A DNA stretch of 64,000 nt from an uncultured Desulfofustis sp. (lineage in GTDB: Bacteria; Desulfobacterota; Desulfobulbia; Desulfobulbales; Desulfocapsaceae). The stretch is taken from the NCBI GenBank assembly GCA_905479735.1, contig CAJQNS010000061.1, positions 1 to 64,000 on the forward strand, read 5' to 3'. The notes beneath the pieces are model-generated. The model was not told the DNA's origin. It made no database searches and saw nothing but the letters and a program-made list of their open reading frames with translations. Below, one piece after another: positions 61,965 through 64,000 of this stretch. The position numbers and the translations under genes are program-made. Within the stretch, counting starts at the first letter, position 1, and every line of letters starts with the position of its first letter.

Positions 61965-62771
61965 TTATTTCTCCTCCCCATTGAACGGTGCCCGAGAACT
62001 CAGTACCAGCGGTCCATTGCTTGTGACTGCCACCGAATGCTCGAAGTGGGCGGAAGGTTTTTTATCACTGGTAACCACTGTCCATCCATCCCTCAGTACT
62101 TTCACCTTGTAGGTCCCGGCATTAACCATTGGCTCAATCGCCAGCACCATCCCCTCTTTCAGGCGAGGGGAACTGTTATCCTGGACGAAGTTCGGTATTT
62201 CCGGTCCTTCGTGCAGGGAGGTACCAATACCATGGCCGACAAACTGCCTGACAATTGAGAATCCGTTGTTCTCAACGTGATCCTGAACCGCTGCGGATAC
62301 ATCGGCAACTCGGTTCCCTTCCCTGACCTGTTCAATTGCCTTGTGCAACGACTCTTCGGTGATTTTCAGAAGCTTGTCTTTGAGGCCATCGATCTTGCCG
62401 ACCGGAATCGTCACCGCAGAGTCGCCGTAATAACCTTTATAAAGGGTGCCGAAATCCACCGAAATGATATCGCCCTTTTTCAATTTTCGTTTCCTGGAAG
62501 GAATGCCGTGCACCACCTCTTCGTTGATCGACACACACAAGCTTCCTGGAAATCCCCGGTACCCCTTAAACGCTGGTAGCGCTTTTCTTTTCAGGCAGAG
62601 TTCCTCAGCAAGCCGGTCTAGCTCAAAGGTGCTGATCCCGGGTTCGACCGTAGTCTGCAGCATCACCAGTACTTCAGCAACAATCCGATTAGCATCCTCC
62701 AGAATCCGGATTTCGTCACGACTCTTGATCGTGATCGATTTCCCGGACGAACCACTTGCCGAAGCGATCAC
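61965..62771 (-). CDS. map: Methionine aminopeptidase, type I
   Basis: A 268-residue enzyme removing N-terminal Met. The substrate-side His is in EEVVHGIPSRKRKLKKGD (near residue 88), metal ligands are SVDFGTLYKGYYGDSAVT (two Asp, about 105-117), FVGHGIGTSLHEGPEIPNF (His, about 178), AIEPMVNAG (Glu, about 211), and HFEHSVAVTSNG (Glu, about 242). The first 15 residues (Ser/Gly-rich) are variable and another start is possible. It is 3 bases after secY's stop. Confidence 0.94.
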   Translation of the reverse strand: MIASASGSSGKSITIKSRDEIRILEDANRIVAEVLVMLQTTVEPGISTFELDRLAEELCLKRKALPAFKGYRGFPGSLCVSINEEVVHGIPSRKRKLKKGDIISVDFGTLYKGYYGDSAVTIPVGKIDGLKDKLLKITEESLHKAIEQVREGNRVADVSAAVQDHVENNGFSIVRQFVGHGIGTSLHEGPEIPNFVQDNSSPRLKEGMVLAIEPMVNAGTYKVKVLRDGWTVVTSDKKPSAHFEHSVAVTSNGPLVLSSRAPFNGEEK

Positions 62772-62774
62772 CTC

Positions 62775-64000
62775 TTATCTCCTGCCCTTGATTCTCCCCT
62801 GCTTCATGAAACCTTCGTAATTTCTCATAACCAGGTGAGACTCAATTTGGGAAATAGTATCGATGCCGACGCCAACCACAATCAGCAGAGCCGTACCTCC
62901 AAAGTAGAATGGCAGGTTCAGCTTCGAAATCAAAATAGTCGGCAGCACACATACTGCACTCAGATAAATGGCACCGATAACCGTCAGTCTGGTCAGCGCT
63001 TTATCTATGAACTCGGCGGTTCGTTTACCGGGCCTGATGCCGGGGATGAAGCCGCCGTTCTTTCTTAAATTTTCCGCCACATCTTCAGGCTTGAACTGAA
63101 CGGCAGCATAGAAGAAGCAGAAGAAAACGATCAGACCAATAAAACAAATATAGTAATAAACCGTTCCCGGCGACATGGCCGCGGAAGCTCTCTGAACCCA
63201 GTCGATCTGTATGAAGCTACCAATAGTTGCCGGAAACATCATGATCGACGAAGCAAAGATCGGCGGAATAACGCCCGACACATTGATCTTCAATGGCAGG
63301 TGTGAACTTTGCCCACCATAGACCCGTCGGCCTACGACTCGTTTGGCATATTGAATTGGAATACGCCGCTGAGCAGTTTCGAAAAAGACGATCAGACCGA
63401 TGACACCAAACATCATAAGGACGATGAACGGTACGAAAAAGATCTGGATCTCACCGGCTTTGACCAGTTCGAAGGAGTTGATGATGGCAGATGGTCCCCG
63501 GGCCACGATACCGGCAAATATGATCAACGAAATACCGTTCCCGACACCTCGCTCGGTCATCTGCTCACCGAGCCACATCAGAAAGGCGGTACCTGAGGTG
63601 AGGGTGATCATGGTCATCAGCTTGAACTGAACCCCAGGATCCAAGACGATCATCTCTCCACCGGGACCAGTCATGCCCTCGAGCCCAACGGCAATGAAGG
63701 ATCCCTGGATAACACTGAGGACCACCGTACCGTATCTGGTGTACTGGGTTATTTTTCGACGTCCGGATTCACCCTCTTTTTTCAGTGCTTCAAGCTGGGG
63801 TATCACCACGGTGAGCAGCTGCATAATAATCGAGGCACTGATATAGGGCATGATCCCCAGGGCGAAGATGGAAAAATTTTCCAACGCCCCACCGGAAAAC
63901 ATGTTGAACATGCCGAACAGGTTACCCGCGTTCTGCTGAAAGAAAGCGGTCAAGGCCTCGCTGTTGATCCCGGGTGTCGGCACCTGCACACCGACCCGGT
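62775..64000 (-). CDS. secY: Protein translocase subunit SecY, 5' part missing
   Basis: The frame is open to the right edge, so about the first 30 residues are outside. The visible 408 residues begin RVGVQVPTPGINSEAL. The family signature ALGIMPYISASIIMQLLTVV (about residue 43) is present, with about ten helices, LTSGTAFLMWLGEQMTERGV, the loop KRVVGRRVYGGQSSHLPLKI, and the C-terminal EDVAENLRKNGGFIPGIRPG with QIESHLVMRNYEGF. It is the central channel of the Sec translocon. SecE and SecG are not in the window. Confidence 0.95.
   Translation of the reverse strand, partial: RVGVQVPTPGINSEALTAFFQQNAGNLFGMFNMFSGGALENFSIFALGIMPYISASIIMQLLTVVIPQLEALKKEGESGRRKITQYTRYGTVVLSVIQGSFIAVGLEGMTGPGGEMIVLDPGVQFKLMTMITLTSGTAFLMWLGEQMTERGVGNGISLIIFAGIVARGPSAIINSFELVKAGEIQIFFVPFIVLMMFGVIGLIVFFETAQRRIPIQYAKRVVGRRVYGGQSSHLPLKINVSGVIPPIFASSIMMFPATIGSFIQIDWVQRASAAMSPGTVYYYICFIGLIVFFCFFYAAVQFKPEDVAENLRKNGGFIPGIRPGKRTAEFIDKALTRLTVIGAIYLSAVCVLPTILISKLNLPFYFGGTALLIVVGVGIDTISQIESHLVMRNYEGFMKQGRIKGRR

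Overview
The window reads as a chromosomal segment of a Gram-negative bacterium, most likely a Desulfobacterota (deltaproteobacterial) relative of the Desulfobulbales. The reasons are the block secY-map-infA-rpmJ-rpsM-rpsK-rpsD-rpoA-rplQ followed by rpsB-tsf-pyrH-frr-uppS-cdsA-dxr-rseP-tsaB-ispG-proS-relA, a short 198-residue EF-Ts, a nickel transporter of the NikM-NikL-NikK-NikQ-NikO type, and outer-membrane biogenesis genes (an LptG-type permease, RseP, lipoproteins). The lineage is an inference from gene order and family types, not from a search.

Layout. 1-335: 5' part of an aspartate kinase of the ectoine-associated type. 0.66-4.05 kb: nickel ECF transporter operon. 4.2-7.2 kb: flavin-reductase-like protein plus an NMT1/SsuABC-type importer. 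7.3-11.1 kb: single genes (coiled-coil protein, DUF4405 membrane protein, PilZ protein, MFS exporter). 11.3-14.9 kb (minus): cassette of a VTC polyphosphate polymerase domain, a DUF4956 membrane protein and a CotH-like kinase. 15.5-17.8 kb: PqqD-like, HprK-like and NTP_transf_5-type genes, then a lipoprotein with its own terminator. 18.9-24.9 kb (minus): serine hydrolase, epimerase, glycosyltransferase, GlpD-type dehydrogenase and a second lipoprotein with a similar N-terminus. 25.1-28.4 kb: unknown protein, HDAC-family hydrolase, LapG-like protease, TIM-barrel isomerase. 28.4-29.8 kb: gene-poor, with an IS3-type transposase remnant. 29.8-34.3 kb: cell-surface modification genes (OafA-like acyltransferase with SGNH domain, TylF-like methyltransferase, SGNH-like protein, broken DUF616 glycosyltransferase), ending at tRNA-Arg(CCT). 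34.6-38.3 kb (minus): two GlgC-like genes and a DHH phosphoesterase. 38.8-43.3 kb: CrcB fluoride channel, LptG-type permease, arylsulfotransferase-like protein, DUF362 protein. 43.4-64.0 kb: a dense minus-strand housekeeping block.

How it works together. The right third is core machinery: translation, transcription, protein export, isoprenoid, undecaprenyl and phospholipid precursors, stringent response and proline charging, mostly with short gaps or 4-base overlaps. The left two thirds are accessory: metal uptake, envelope polysaccharide and lipoprotein functions, storage glucan (ADP-glucose) synthesis, and two less characterised cassettes (VTC/DUF4956/CotH and PqqD/HprK-like/NTase). These two are the best places to look for new biology. 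The stringent-response enzyme is also unusual: its hydrolase HD motif is degraded while the synthetase keeps the RxKD signature of bifunctional enzymes.
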